This document shows positions 7,264 through 16,257 of a DNA stretch of 64,000 bases, piece after piece. Position 1 is the stretch's first letter, and each line of letters starts with the position of its first letter. The DNA comes from Rhodoferax ferrireducens (lineage in GTDB: Bacteria > Pseudomonadota > Gammaproteobacteria > Burkholderiales > Burkholderiaceae_C): assembly GCF_003347515.1 (NCBI RefSeq), contig NZ_QEII01000315.1, positions 1 through 64,000 on the forward strand, in the 5' to 3' direction. The notes below the pieces were generated by a model. That model worked only from the letters and a program-made list of their open reading frames with translations. It ran no database searches and had not been told where the DNA came from. A program made the translations under genes and the position numbers.

Positions 7264-9151
7264 TCCCGATCCTTCACGGCTCGGTTCCGTCGAGGATGTA
7301 AACGGTTCAAGCGTGAGCGTGAAGCTTGCGGAGAGCACTCCGGGCGGACTTCTATTTGTCAATGGTGAGGCATATCGTGTCGGACAAGTCGGGGGATTTG
7401 TCCGTATTCCATCAGGATACGTAGACCTCTATGGGGTGATCTCACAGGTTGGGGCCGGAGCGGCCCCTGGGCCACCGGAACTCGCCCCTCAGTTTGGCAA
7501 TCGATGGCTCAGGATTGAACTCGTCGGTCAAGGACGCCGCGGCACAAAATTTGAACGCGGTATCGCGCAGTACCCCTCCATCGGCGACTCTGTCCATGTC
7601 GTAACCGAATCGGACTTGAAAACTGTCTACGCGCCTGGAGACGAAGATGGCTATGTTGCCGTTGGGCGCGTCGCCAGCGCCGAGTCGATCCGTGCGTACC
7701 TCGACATGAACCGCTTGGTTAGCCGTCATTCTGCAGTAGTGGGAAGCACGGGCTCTGGGAAATCGAATGCCGTGGCGAATCTGCTTGGTGCTGTTTCTGA
7801 TCGAACTCTGTTCAAGTCCGCTCGCGTCGTATTATTTGATCTTCACGGCGAGTACGCGAAGGCGTTTGGTGATCAAGCCCGAGTATTTAGGGTTGGAGCG
7901 GATACCGCCGCAGGGGAGCGGGAACTTCATGTTCCATTTTGGGCGCTCACAGCGGAGGAGTTTATTTCGCTAGCCATGGGCCCCGTATCGGGGACGCCTC
8001 TGACGTTGCTACAAGAAAGGCTGTTGTCCGGCAAGAGAGCGTCGAAGGCGGGGGGTGTCCCCCATGGTTTGCCTGATCTCACTGTCACGGTGGATACTCC
8101 GTTACCATTCTCGGTGTATCAGCTCTGGCACGATTTGTACTCACTGCATTCTTCGACGCACAGTGTCAGTAAAAACCAAAATCAGACCGAAGCGACGCGA
8201 GCATATATTCAAGATGGCGCTCCTCCAATAAATGCGGTTGGCGATTCAGACAAGCTTGAGCGTCCTCGATTTCGTCCGCTCAAGGATGTAAAGGAAGATC
8301 CTGACAAGGTGTATGCAGGTCTTTATGGTGATCTGCCCCGCGCGCACCTTGATATTTTGGAGAGCAAGCTACGTGACCCCCGCATGCAGTTTCTCTTTCG
8401 CCCTGGCGAATGGGCGGTCGCAAAGGATGGCACAACCCAAGCTGATCTAGATGCATTACTTGCGGCGTGGATAGGGGCGGATGCACCCATTTCTGTCTTT
8501 GATTTGTCAGGCATTCCCACCGCAATCGTCGACGACCTTGTTGGGGCTGTCTTACGAATTCTGTATGACGCTGTGTTCTGGGGACGGCTGAAGCAGGAAG
8601 GCGGTCGGGAAAGGCCTTTACTTATCGTTATGGAAGAAGCGCACGTGTATCTCGGTGCTCAGTCAAAGAGTCGTGCAGCTACTGCGGCCCGGCGCATCGC
8701 GAAAGAGGGACGAAAATACGGGGTTGGGCTAATGCTAGTCAGTCAGCGTCCTTCTGAGGTTGACACAACGATCCTTTCACAGTGTGGCACGATCATCGCG
8801 TTGCGCCTCACCAATGATTCGGATCGCACTCAAGTCACGTCATGTGCGTCAGACAACCTCAAGGGCCTCTTCTCGATGCTCCCTGTTCTTCGTACTGGCG
8901 AAGCGTTGATCGTCGGAGAAGCAGTCAACATGCCGATACGCGCAATCATTGACCGTCCCCCGGAAGGCCGGCGACCTGATAGCGACGATCCGGTGGTCGT
9001 TGTACCAAAAGGAAATGATGGGAAGCGTATAAAGAGTGGGGGCTGGACTGAGCCGGTACAGAATGAAGACTACAAGCCTTTAGTTGAAGCTTGGCGTAAA
9101 CAAGATCCAACCGCCGGCGGTATAAAGCAGCCGGTGAAGCCCAAAGTTTGA
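7241..9151 (+). CDS. HerA-type hexameric ATPase/translocase (SIR2–HerA system)
   Basis: A 636-residue HerA/FtsK-clade ATPase. The N-terminal HAS-barrel (about 15-150) contains LLFVNGEAYRVGQVGGFVRI. Walker A is at 168-175 (GSTGSGKS) and Walker B at about 459-466 (LLIVMEEA, catalytic E465/E466); the SQRPSEVD and RLTND sensor and arginine-finger region follows. The ATG at 7241 is chosen over an upstream frame opening because GGGAG (7231-7235) lies just before it. The start is 23 bases inside the SIR2 gene, so the two are translationally coupled. In known systems HerA hexamers assemble with SIR2 oligomers into one large complex with ATPase, NADase and sometimes nuclease activities. Confidence 0.9.
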   Translation: MMRSPSSNPDPSRLGSVEDVNGSSVSVKLAESTPGGLLFVNGEAYRVGQVGGFVRIPSGYVDLYGVISQVGAGAAPGPPELAPQFGNRWLRIELVGQGRRGTKFERGIAQYPSIGDSVHVVTESDLKTVYAPGDEDGYVAVGRVASAESIRAYLDMNRLVSRHSAVVGSTGSGKSNAVANLLGAVSDRTLFKSARVVLFDLHGEYAKAFGDQARVFRVGADTAAGERELHVPFWALTAEEFISLAMGPVSGTPLTLLQERLLSGKRASKAGGVPHGLPDLTVTVDTPLPFSVYQLWHDLYSLHSSTHSVSKNQNQTEATRAYIQDGAPPINAVGDSDKLERPRFRPLKDVKEDPDKVYAGLYGDLPRAHLDILESKLRDPRMQFLFRPGEWAVAKDGTTQADLDALLAAWIGADAPISVFDLSGIPTAIVDDLVGAVLRILYDAVFWGRLKQEGGRERPLLIVMEEAHVYLGAQSKSRAATAARRIAKEGRKYGVGLMLVSQRPSEVDTTILSQCGTIIALRLTNDSDRTQVTSCASDNLKGLFSMLPVLRTGEALIVGEAVNMPIRAIIDRPPEGRRPDSDDPVVVVPKGNDGKRIKSGGWTEPVQNEDYKPLVEAWRKQDPTAGGIKQPVKPKV

Positions 9152-9175
9152 TTTACAACCGACGGAGACAATACT

Positions 9176-9385
9176 ATGGAACGTACACCAGTTTCTTCAA
9201 GCAATCTCAGCGCAGTTGGCTATGACGTAGATAGACAAGCCCTTGAAGTGGAATTTAAGAACGGAGCTGTGTATGAATACTCAGGAGTACCTGATGGCGA
9301 ACACGATGGGCTGATGAGCGCGGGCTCCAAGGGCACGTACTTTAACGCCAATATTAAAAATCGATATCCGTTTGTGAAGCTTTGA
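9176..9385 (+). CDS. KTSC domain protein
   Basis: A 69-residue protein matching the small KTSC-domain family: an N-terminal VSSSNLSAVGYD, then a beta hairpin VEFKNGAVYEYSGVP, and a C-terminal YFNANIKNRYPF. The family has no known function; some members are fused to or lie near nucleases, recombinases or defence genes. It starts 24 bases after the HerA stop with GGAG at 9163-9166, so it is probably the last gene of the SIR2–HerA transcript. The stretch is visibly more A/T rich than the flanking chromosome, in line with horizontal transfer. Confidence 0.8.
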   Translation: MERTPVSSSNLSAVGYDVDRQALEVEFKNGAVYEYSGVPDGEHDGLMSAGSKGTYFNANIKNRYPFVKL

Positions 9386-9417
9386 TCCTGCGAGGGATTT
9401 CATTCGCTAAATTTCTT

Positions 9418-9735
9418 TTACGCCGTTGGCACTGCGGGCGCAGCCAACGGCTGCACCGCCAGCCGCAGCCCCATCGCCTTGAGGATCGCCAGCAAGCTGT
9501 TGAGCGCCGGATTGCCCTTCGGAGAAAGCGTGCGATAAAGCTGGGTCGGGTTCAGATGCGCCTGTTCGGCCACCGCCTGAACGCCACCGAAGGCTTCGGC
9601 CATCTGACGCAGCACGATCAACAGTTCGGCCTGGTCGCCGTCTTCCAGAATGCCATTGACCACTTCCAGCGCGAACGTGGGGTCGTTGCGGTACAACTCG
9701 GCCATCGCATCGTCATGGGGTCTACTTCTCATCAT
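9418..9735 (-). CDS. higA: HigA-type antitoxin (XRE helix-turn-helix)
   Basis: About 105 residues from the ATG at 9735. The C-terminal helix-turn-helix reads AFGGVQAVAEQAHLNPTQLY followed by RTLSPKGNPALNSLLAILKAMGLRL, typical of the antitoxins paired with Gp49/HigB toxins. The start lies 14 bases inside the upstream toxin gene, giving the reversed (toxin-first) order characteristic of higBA. A second ATG at 9732 is equally possible. The antitoxin neutralises the toxin and represses the operon, probably at the inverted repeat 10065-10080. Confidence 0.85.
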   Translation of the reverse strand: MMRSRPHDDAMAELYRNDPTFALEVVNGILEDGDQAELLIVLRQMAEAFGGVQAVAEQAHLNPTQLYRTLSPKGNPALNSLLAILKAMGLRLAVQPLAAPAVPTA

Positions 9736-10063
9736 CTGATCTCCGTTGCCAGTCCTGCCAGTAATCCACTGCCCGAGCAATGTCCGCGTCCTGAGTCCTC
9801 TTGTCGCCGCCGCACAGCAGCAACACCGCACGCCGGCCCGACAAGGCGTAGTACACCCGGTAGCCCGGCCCCACATCGATGCGCAGTTCCCAAACGCCCT
9901 CGCGACAGAACTTGTGGTCACCGAAGTTGCCTTGCTCGATGCGAATGACGCGCCGTGCTACCGCAACCTTGGCCTGCCCGTCGCGTAACCGCTTCAGCCA
10001 GTCGATGTACAAGTCCTTCTGCTCACCGGGGCTCAGGTAGTGCTCAATCTCGTAGAGCGTCAT
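9722..10063 (-). CDS. higB: HigB/RelE-superfamily toxin (Gp49-like)
   Basis: A 113-residue protein of the phage-derived Gp49-like/HigB family. The conserved core is WLKRLRDGQAKVAVARRVIR, then GNFGDHKFCREGVWELRID, GPGYRVYYA and LLCGGDKRTQDADI. Members are ribosome-dependent mRNA interferases; the activity here is inferred from family. It precedes and overlaps its antitoxin. The pair lies between the recombinase and the SIR2–HerA operon, in the opposite orientation to the latter, and would help hold the element in the chromosome. Confidence 0.85.
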   Translation of the reverse strand: MTLYEIEHYLSPGEQKDLYIDWLKRLRDGQAKVAVARRVIRIEQGNFGDHKFCREGVWELRIDVGPGYRVYYALSGRRAVLLLCGGDKRTQDADIARAVDYWQDWQRRSDDEK

Positions 10064-10064
10064 T

Positions 10065-10080
10065 TTCGTCTATAAACGAA
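10065..10080. promoter_or_regulatory. inverted repeat at higBA promoter, likely operator
   Basis: TTCGT (10065-10069) and ACGAA (10076-10080) form an inverted repeat with a six-base spacer immediately before the toxin start codon. On the minus strand the spacer contains TATAGA, a -10-like hexamer only about five bases from the ATG, which would give a very short leader or a leaderless transcript. Binding by the HigA-type antitoxin is inferred from the position. Confidence 0.45.
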
Positions 10081-10086
10081 TAACAG

Positions 10087-11289
10087 TCAAGATGCAGAAA
10101 CCGGCACGGCAACCGTACCTGCCACCACCGACTTGCGCCTGTTCGCCACCAGTTCGGCGGCTTGCCGCACGGGGCCATCCTCGGTGTGGACATAGCGCAT
10201 GAACATCGCCACCGTCTTGTGCGCGGTGAGCATCATGCCGACCTTCACCGGAATGCCCGAGTTGGCGATGTCCGTGGCTGAACGATGGCGGATGCCGTGT
10301 GTGCCGACGTGCGCCACCCCAGCGGTCTTCAAGGCGCGGCTCCAGCCGTTGTAATACTCTCCGGTGGTCAGGTGCTTCATCCGGTCGCGCGGCGAGGGCA
10401 GCACGTAGAGCGACCCTTCGTAACGGGGTGCTGTCGAAAGCAGCCGATAGGCTTCCTCGCTTATGGGTTTGGACATGCCTCCGGTCTTGCTGTCGGGCCA
10501 GACCACGCGCCGCTGCTCCAAATCGACCCATGCCCATTCGAGCAGAACAATTTCGGAACGGCGGGCGGCGAACTCGAACTGCAAGCGAATCGCCAATGGG
10601 ATGACGCAGGACTCCAGCCCCTCGGCCTCCAACTGGTCAAGATGCCGGAACAGCTTGCCCATTTCCTCATCGCTGATGAGGTGTGTGGATTTTCCGGCAG
10701 GGAACATCGGAACATGGCGGCAGGGATTCGTACCATCAGTCCGATGCCCCCAGACCTCGGCCAGGTTGAACATCTTGCGCATGACGCTGAAGGTGCGGTT
10801 TGCATCGGCTGGCTTGTGGGCCATCTTCTTCATCATCGCCGCCACATCGGGCCGCTTCACGTCCTGAACCTTCATCCGCCCCAGGAGCGGGACGATGTTG
10901 CGGTCAATCACAGCCTGGTAGCCGTCCTGCGTGCTGGGCTTGTTGCGCTGCTTGGAGTAGTCCTCCATGAACTTCGTGCACAGTTCCTTGACCGTGGGTG
11001 CCTGACGCGCCTGTGCCTTGTCGCCGCCAGGGTCTCCGCCCCGGCGAACCTCGGCCAGCCAGTTCTGGGCCAGCGAGCGGGCCTGTTCGACGGTCAGTTC
11101 CCCGTACAAGCCCAAAGCGGGCTTGCGCCGCTCACCGGCATTCGTGCGGTACTGGAGCATGAACACCTTGCGACCTGCTGGTGTAATCTTGCACAGGAAG
11201 CCGGGCACCAGCGTATCGCGCAGTTCGACGGGCTGCGCCTGGGGTTGTGCCGCATCGACTGCGGACTTGGTGATCTTGATCTTGGCCAT
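10087..11289 (-). CDS. tyrosine recombinase / integrase of the mobile element
   Basis: A 400-residue tyrosine recombinase. The N-terminal arm-binding domain (1-95) has VELRDTLVPGFLCKITPAGR, a SAM-like core-binding domain covers about 98-195, and the catalytic domain covers 205-385. Catalytic residues are visible: R243 (ARRSEI), H331 and R334 (HGIR), H357 (TAHK) and the nucleophile Y366 (MRYVH). The ATG at 11289 (MAKIKITK) is preferred to a longer frame. It is the outermost element gene on the right, with only 180 bases to the ompA terminator, so the attachment site should lie in that interval. The int–cargo–radC arrangement resembles Tn4371-family elements. Confidence 0.92.
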   Translation of the reverse strand: MAKIKITKSAVDAAQPQAQPVELRDTLVPGFLCKITPAGRKVFMLQYRTNAGERRKPALGLYGELTVEQARSLAQNWLAEVRRGGDPGGDKAQARQAPTVKELCTKFMEDYSKQRNKPSTQDGYQAVIDRNIVPLLGRMKVQDVKRPDVAAMMKKMAHKPADANRTFSVMRKMFNLAEVWGHRTDGTNPCRHVPMFPAGKSTHLISDEEMGKLFRHLDQLEAEGLESCVIPLAIRLQFEFAARRSEIVLLEWAWVDLEQRRVVWPDSKTGGMSKPISEEAYRLLSTAPRYEGSLYVLPSPRDRMKHLTTGEYYNGWSRALKTAGVAHVGTHGIRHRSATDIANSGIPVKVGMMLTAHKTVAMFMRYVHTEDGPVRQAAELVANRRKSVVAGTVAVPVSAS

Positions 11290-11463
11290 GACGAATCCTA
11301 GAGAAACCCCGATTTCCAGGTGTCGGCTGGGAGCCAAGCGAAGGAAAAGCGGAGCGGGTTGCGGAATGCACCGGCATATGGTGAACCCGCTTGTTCCCTA
11401 GGGAAACTCGCTGTGGCGAGCCTCAGCGAACGTCAGCCAAATTCGGTGCTAACGTCATGGTGA
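11290..11463. other. right junction of the integrated element (attachment-site region)
   Basis: This interval separates the recombinase start from the ompA terminator and should contain the right attachment site, the recombinase arm sites and its promoter. A perfect 12-bp palindrome TTCCCTAGGGAA sits at 11394-11405. There is no tRNA gene here, so insertion does not seem to use a tRNA 3' end. The matching left repeat would lie outside the window, so the exact boundary cannot be set. Confidence 0.4.
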
Positions 11464-11466
11464 AAT

Positions 11467-11494
11467 AAAAAACCCCGCATGAGCGGGGTTTTTT
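11467..11494. terminator. bidirectional rho-independent terminator (ompA)
   Basis: A 12-bp perfect stem, AAAAAACCCCGC / GCGGGGTTTTTT, with the tetraloop ATGA. It is symmetrical, with a GC core flanked by A and T runs, so it can stop transcription from either side: ompA on the minus strand, or read-through on the plus strand. Confidence 0.9.
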
Positions 11495-11537
11495 ATTGAA
11501 GCGGCCTTTACAGACCGCTTCTTGGCATAAGTGCCTA

Positions 11538-12188
11538 TTACTTGGCAGCGGCGCGGGTACCGACCACTTCGATTTCAACGCGACGGTTTTTCGAGCGACC
11601 TTCTTTGGTCTTGTTGTCAGCCACTGGCTGCTTCTCGCCCTTGCCTTCGGTGTAAACGCGGTTCTTTTCGATGCCCTTGGACACCAAGTAAGCCTTCACG
11701 GCTTCAGAACGCTTGACCGACAGTTTCTGGTTGTATGCATCCGAGCCAACAGAGTCGGTATGACCCACAGCAATGATGACTTCCAGATTGATGTCCTTGA
11801 CTTTACCAATCAGGTCATCCAGTTTGGCCTTGCCTTCAGGCTTGAGCACGGACTTGTCGAAGTCAAAGAATGCATCAGCTGCGTAGGTCACCTTGGTCGC
11901 TGCGGGTGGCAGGGGTGCGGGCGCTGGTGCAGGCGCTGGTGCAGGTGCTGGTGCGGCTTCAGGGGCTGGTGCAGGAGCTGGAGCAGCGACAGGGGCCACG
12001 ATGGCACCATCGCAACCGACGGCTGCAGTAGCAGGTGTCCAGTTGGAATCGCGCCAGCACAGTTCATTGGTGCCGTTTTTCCAGGTAATACCATTGGAAC
12101 TGACCCAGTTGTCAACAGATTGTGCGCCAGCGACGGTTACGAGTGCTGCGGAAGCAATCAGCATTGCCACTTTGTTTAATTTCTTCAT
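11538..12188 (-). CDS. ompA: OmpA-family outer-membrane lipid-free peptidoglycan-binding protein
   Basis: A 216-residue protein from the ATG at 12188, which has a good ribosome binding site (AGGAG on the minus strand). A signal peptide (MKKLNKVAMLIASAALVTVAGA) leads to a short N-terminal domain with two cysteines (ELCWRDSNW…VGCDGA) and no beta barrel, followed by a flexible Pro/Ala repeat linker (about 65-95). The OmpA C-terminal domain (about 100-210) contains FDFDKSVLKPEG and the peptidoglycan-binding motif region TDSVGSDAYNQKLSVKRSEAV, ending GRSKNRRVEI. It anchors the envelope to peptidoglycan. This barrel-less form is typical of Burkholderiales. It is divergent from gyrA and ends at the bidirectional terminator 11467-11494. 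Confidence 0.93.
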   Translation of the reverse strand: MKKLNKVAMLIASAALVTVAGAQSVDNWVSSNGITWKNGTNELCWRDSNWTPATAAVGCDGAIVAPVAAPAPAPAPEAAPAPAPAPAPAPAPLPPAATKVTYAADAFFDFDKSVLKPEGKAKLDDLIGKVKDINLEVIIAVGHTDSVGSDAYNQKLSVKRSEAVKAYLVSKGIEKNRVYTEGKGEKQPVADNKTKEGRSKNRRVEIEVVGTRAAAK

Positions 12189-12446
12189 GGTTCTCCTTAG
12201 GGGGGAAAAAGCCGCAGCAGCGCTGCGATTATTTTTTGGACGCTCTAAATGCCTATCACCTAAAACGTTCATGCAATTGTGCCACAGCCATATTGAGCCT
12301 TAAACTCAAAACCAGTCTAAAGCCGATCCCTTGGTATTTCGGATTCAAAAACAGCGGAAATTGCGTTCAGTCGTTGCGGGGACGCCACAAGGCACGCCCT
12401 TTAGAATCGGGGGTTGCCTTTGACATTGCCTTAGCCACGATCCCCC
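12189..12446. promoter_or_regulatory. divergent promoter region ompA–gyrA
   Basis: A 258-base non-coding region between the divergent ompA and gyrA starts. It contains the inverted repeat TTGAG-N7-CTCAA (12293-12309) and a -10-like TAGAAT at 12402-12407, 40 bases before the gyrA start. No matching -35 at the standard distance is convincing. Promoter placement is tentative. Confidence 0.4.
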
Positions 12447-15089
12447 ATGACCCAATTCGCCAAAGAAACCTTGCCCATCAGCCTTGAAGAGGAAATGCGG
12501 CGCAGCTACCTCGATTACGCCATGAGCGTGATTGTGGGTCGCGCCCTGCCCGATGCGCGGGACGGCCTGAAGCCGGTCCATCGTCGCGTGCTGTTTGCCA
12601 TGCATGAACTCAACAACGACTGGAATAGGCCGTACAAGAAATCGGCCCGTATTGTGGGTGACGTTATTGGTAAGTACCACCCGCACGGCGACAGCGCGGT
12701 GTATGAAACCATCGTTCGCATGGCGCAGGACTTCTCTCTGCGCCACATGCTGGTAGATGGCCAGGGCAATTTCGGCTCCGTGGACGGCGACAACGCTGCA
12801 GCCATGCGGTACACCGAAATCCGCATGTCCAAGATCGCCCATGAGTTGCTGGCCGATCTGGATAAGGAAACGGTGGATTTCGGCCCCAACTACGACGGCA
12901 GCGAGCAAGAGCCACTGGTCATGCCCGCCCGCTTTCCCAATTTGTTGGTGAATGGTTCCTCTGGCATTGCGGTGGGCATGGCCACCAACATTCCACCGCA
13001 TAACCTGAACGAAGTGGTCGATGGCTGCCTGCATCTGCTACGCAACCCACAGGCCTCCATCGACGAGTTGATGGAAATCATCCCTGCGCCCGACTTCCCG
13101 ACGGCGGGCATCATTTACGGCATCAACGGCGTCAAAGATGGCTACCGCACAGGGCGCGGGCGCGTTGTCATGCGCGCCAAATGCCACTTTGAAGATATTG
13201 ACAAGGGCCAGCGGCAAGCCATCATCGTGGACGAGCTGCCCTACCAGTGCAACAAAAAGACCTTGCAAGAACGCATGGCCGAGTTGGTGCACGAGAAAAA
13301 AATCGAAGGCATCAGCCACATCCAGGATGAGTCGGACAAATCCGGCATGCGTCTGGTGATTGAACTCAAACGCGGCGAAGTGCCCGAGGTGGTGCTGAAC
13401 AATCTGTACAAACAGACGCAGCTGCAAGACACATTTGGCATGAACATGGTGGCGCTGATCAACGGCCAACCCAAACTGTGCAACCTCAAAGACCTGATTG
13501 AAGTCTTCCTGGAACACCGCCGTGAAGTGATAACGCGGCGCACCATCTTCAACCTGCGCAAGGCCCGCGAGCGCGGTCATGTGCTGGAAGGACTGGCGGT
13601 CGCCTTGGCGAACATCGACGAATTCATCCGCATCATCCGCGAATCACCTACGCCACCCGTGGCCAAGGCGGAGTTGATGACCAAGCTGTGGGACAGCAAG
13701 CTGGTGCGCGAAATGCTCACTCGGACACGAGCCGATGGTGGCTTGGTGAATGCGGACGACTACCGCCCCGATGGTCTGGAGAAGATGTACGGCATGGGCA
13801 GCGATGGCCTGTACCGTCTCTCTGACACGCAAGCCCAGGAAATTCTGCAAATGCGTCTGCAGCGCCTGACCGGGCTGGAGCAGGACAAAATTGTGGCGGA
13901 ATACAAAGAGGTCATGGCCGAGATTGACGACCTGCTCGACATTCTGGCCCGACCCGAACGTGTCACCATCATCATCAGCGAAGAACTCACCGCCATCAAG
14001 ACCGAGTTCGGCCAAACCAAGCTGGGCGCGCGTCGCAGCCAGGTCGAGCACAGCTCGTTTGATCTGAGCACCGAAGACCTGATCACCCCGACCGACATGG
14101 TGGTCACGCTCTCGCACAGCGGCTACATCAAGAGCCAGCCGCTGAGTGAATACCGGGCGCAAAAGCGTGGCGGACGCGGCAAACAGGCCACCGCCACCAA
14201 GGAAGACGACTGGGTCGACCAGCTCTTCATTGCCAACACGCACGATTACATCCTGTGTTTCAGCAACCGCGGCCGCCTCTACTGGCTCAAGGTGTGGGAA
14301 GTGCCGCAGGGTTCGCGCGGTTCGCGTGGACGCCCGATTGTCAACATGTTCCCGCTGGCCGAAGGTGAGAAGATCACCGTGGTGCTGCCACTCACTGGCG
14401 AGAAGCGCACCTTCCCCGCCGACCAGTATGTGTTCATGGGCACGAGCATGGGCACGGTCAAGAAGACGGCGTTGAATGAGTTCAGCAACCCGCGCAAGGC
14501 CGGCATCATTGCCGTGGACCTGGACGAAGGCGACTTTTTGATTGGTGCCTCGCTGACCGATGGCAAGCACGATGTGATGCTGTTCAGCGACGGCGGCAAG
14601 GCCGTGCGCTTTGACGAGAACGATGTGCGCCCGATGGGTCGCCAAGCACGCGGCGTGCGCGGCATGATGCTGGAAGAGGGCCAGGGCGTGATCGCCATGC
14701 TGGTGGCCGAGGATGAGCTGCAAAGCGTGCTGACGGCGACCGCGAATGGCTTTGGCAAGCGCACCAGCATCACCGAGTACACGCGCCATGGCCGCGGCAC
14801 CAAGGGCATGATTGCCATCACCCAATCCGAGCGCAATGGCAAAGTGGTGGCCGCCACGCTGGTGCATGCCGATGACGAAATCATGCTGATCACCGACAAG
14901 GGCGTTTTGGTGCGCACCCGGGTCAGCGAGATTCGTGAACTGGGTCGTGCCACGCAAGGGGTCACGCTGATCGGTCTGGACGAAGGCTCCAAGCTGAGCG
15001 GCCTGCAGCGCATTGTCGAAAATGACGCGAATCCCATCGTTGACGACATCGCGGATGAAGGCGAAGACGACGCTGGCACGACCGCCTGA
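12447..15089 (+). CDS. gyrA: DNA gyrase subunit A
   Basis: An 880-residue GyrA, the breakage–reunion subunit of DNA gyrase (A2B2), which introduces negative supercoils. The N-terminal winged-helix/tower core has the catalytic Tyr122 ([10 protein letters not shown]). The quinolone-resistance region keeps Ser83 (HPHGDS) and carries Glu at 87 in place of the Asp of E. coli. The C-terminal beta-pinwheel (about 530-850) begins with a GyrA box, QKRGGRG, a one-residue variant of QRRGGKG. Repeated blade motifs (GRxKxT-like, RGxxG) follow. Length and residue numbering match E. coli closely. It is followed by serC after a 73-base gap carrying a repeat. Confidence 0.98.
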   Translation: MTQFAKETLPISLEEEMRRSYLDYAMSVIVGRALPDARDGLKPVHRRVLFAMHELNNDWNRPYKKSARIVGDVIGKYHPHGDSAVYETIVRMAQDFSLRHMLVDGQGNFGSVDGDNAAAMRYTEIRMSKIAHELLADLDKETVDFGPNYDGSEQEPLVMPARFPNLLVNGSSGIAVGMATNIPPHNLNEVVDGCLHLLRNPQASIDELMEIIPAPDFPTAGIIYGINGVKDGYRTGRGRVVMRAKCHFEDIDKGQRQAIIVDELPYQCNKKTLQERMAELVHEKKIEGISHIQDESDKSGMRLVIELKRGEVPEVVLNNLYKQTQLQDTFGMNMVALINGQPKLCNLKDLIEVFLEHRREVITRRTIFNLRKARERGHVLEGLAVALANIDEFIRIIRESPTPPVAKAELMTKLWDSKLVREMLTRTRADGGLVNADDYRPDGLEKMYGMGSDGLYRLSDTQAQEILQMRLQRLTGLEQDKIVAEYKEVMAEIDDLLDILARPERVTIIISEELTAIKTEFGQTKLGARRSQVEHSSFDLSTEDLITPTDMVVTLSHSGYIKSQPLSEYRAQKRGGRGKQATATKEDDWVDQLFIANTHDYILCFSNRGRLYWLKVWEVPQGSRGSRGRPIVNMFPLAEGEKITVVLPLTGEKRTFPADQYVFMGTSMGTVKKTALNEFSNPRKAGIIAVDLDEGDFLIGASLTDGKHDVMLFSDGGKAVRFDENDVRPMGRQARGVRGMMLEEGQGVIAMLVAEDELQSVLTATANGFGKRTSITEYTRHGRGTKGMIAITQSERNGKVVAATLVHADDEIMLITDKGVLVRTRVSEIRELGRATQGVTLIGLDEGSKLSGLQRIVENDANPIVDDIADEGEDDAGTTA

Positions 15090-15095
15090 TTACTT

Positions 15096-15153
15096 CTATT
15101 TTTATAGCTACTCACGCTTATTAAACGGGGGCTAGAGCCCAATTTAGCATATA
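15096..15153 (+). repeat. interspersed repeat copy 1 (gyrA–serC gap)
   Basis: The element starts with a small AT-rich hairpin (CTAT-TTTT-ATAG), continues CTACTCACGCTTATT, and ends ACGGGGGCTAGAGCCC then AATTTAGCATA. The same plan (hairpin head, CGCTT, GGGCTAGAG tail, A/T-rich end) recurs at 42414-42480 and, more diverged, inside aroA at 18979-19033. I remember related sequences scattered through Comamonadaceae genomes, but that needs a search. Confidence 0.55.
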
Positions 15154-15162
15154 AAGTTACGG

Positions 15163-16254
15163 ATGAACCGACCCTTTAACTTCTCCGCCGGACCGGCGGC
15201 CATGCCGCAGGAAGTTCTGACCGAGGCGGCCGCAGAGATGCTGGACTGGCATGGCAGCGGCATGGGCGTGATGGAAATGAGCCACCGCGGCAAAGAGTTC
15301 ATCGCGATCTACGAGCAGGCGCAGGCGGATCTGCGCGAACTGCTCGCGGTGCCCGACAACTTCAAGATCCTGTTCATGCAGGGTGGCGGCCTGGCGGAAA
15401 ATGCCATCGTGCCGCTGAATATCTCGCGCGCTGGCACGGTAGACTTTGTCGTCACTGGCAGCTGGAGCCAGAAGTCGCAACTGGAAGCGCGCAAGTACTG
15501 CACGGTCAACGTCGCCGCCAGCAGTGCGCCGAATGGGCACACGACATTGCCCGAGCCGGCCAGCTGGCAACTCAGCCAGGACGCCAGTTACGTGCAGGTG
15601 TGCACCAACGAAACCATTCATGGCGTTGAATATCACGCGCTGCCGGACCTCAAAGTGCTGGGCAGTAACGCCCCGCTGGTGATTGACTTCTCGTCGCATG
15701 TGGCATCCCGTCCGGTGGACTGGTCACGGGTCGGGCTGGCGTTTGGTGGCGCCCAGAAAAACCTGGGGCCAGCGGGCCTGACACTGGTGGTCGTCCGGGA
15801 AGATCTGCTGGGCCATGCGCTGGCGGTTTGTCCCAGTGCCTTTGACTACAAAACAGTGGCCGATCACCAGTCGATGTACAACACCCCACCAACCTACGCT
15901 ATCTATATAGCAGGGCTGGTGTTCCAGTGGCTCAAACGCCAGGGCGGCATGACCGCCATGGAGACGCGCAACAGGGCCAAGGCCGCCTTGCTGTACGACG
16001 CCATTGACAATTCGCAGCTGTACCTGAACAAAGTAGCCGCCAACTGCCGCTCGCGCATGAACGTGCCGTTCTTCCTGCGTGATGAAAGCCTGAACGAGAC
16101 CTTCCTGACGGGTGCCCGCACGCGTGGATTGCTGCAGCTCAAGGGCCACAAATCGGTGGGCGGCATGCGTGCGAGCATCTACAACGCGATTCCGATCGAG
16201 GGCGTGCAGGCGCTGGTGGACTACCTGCGAGAATTTGAAAAAACCCAGGCCTGA
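15163..16254 (+). CDS. serC: phosphoserine aminotransferase
   Basis: A 363-residue class V PLP aminotransferase. It converts 3-phosphohydroxypyruvate and glutamate to phosphoserine (serine synthesis) and serves a parallel step in pyridoxal phosphate synthesis. It opens with the hallmark [10 protein letters not shown]; the PLP-binding lysine lies in [11 protein letters not shown] (about 195-205), and the conserved NTPPTYAIY follows. The C-terminus has [10 protein letters not shown]. Length is normal. It leads the gene run serC–pheA–tyrA–aroA/cmk, the usual order in Burkholderiales, with pheA three bases downstream. Confidence 0.97.
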   Translation: MNRPFNFSAGPAAMPQEVLTEAAAEMLDWHGSGMGVMEMSHRGKEFIAIYEQAQADLRELLAVPDNFKILFMQGGGLAENAIVPLNISRAGTVDFVVTGSWSQKSQLEARKYCTVNVAASSAPNGHTTLPEPASWQLSQDASYVQVCTNETIHGVEYHALPDLKVLGSNAPLVIDFSSHVASRPVDWSRVGLAFGGAQKNLGPAGLTLVVVREDLLGHALAVCPSAFDYKTVADHQSMYNTPPTYAIYIAGLVFQWLKRQGGMTAMETRNRAKAALLYDAIDNSQLYLNKVAANCRSRMNVPFFLRDESLNETFLTGARTRGLLQLKGHKSVGGMRASIYNAIPIEGVQALVDYLREFEKTQA

Positions 16255-16257
16255 ACC

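Noticed and set aside
11440-11500. A Tn4371-type attachment octamer at the right junction
   Set aside because: I looked for the TTTTTCAT-like site remembered for that family and found no exact copy in either direction, so I did not place an attachment site.
13644-14957. A 437-codon minus-strand open frame inside gyrA
   Set aside because: Antisense shadow produced by high third-position GC; gyrA is intact on the other strand.
15892-15925. Possible repeat copy inside serC (GCTATCTATATAGC)
   Set aside because: It encodes the highly conserved [10 protein letters not shown] segment of SerC and lacks the CGCTT and GGGCTAGAG blocks, so protein conservation explains it.
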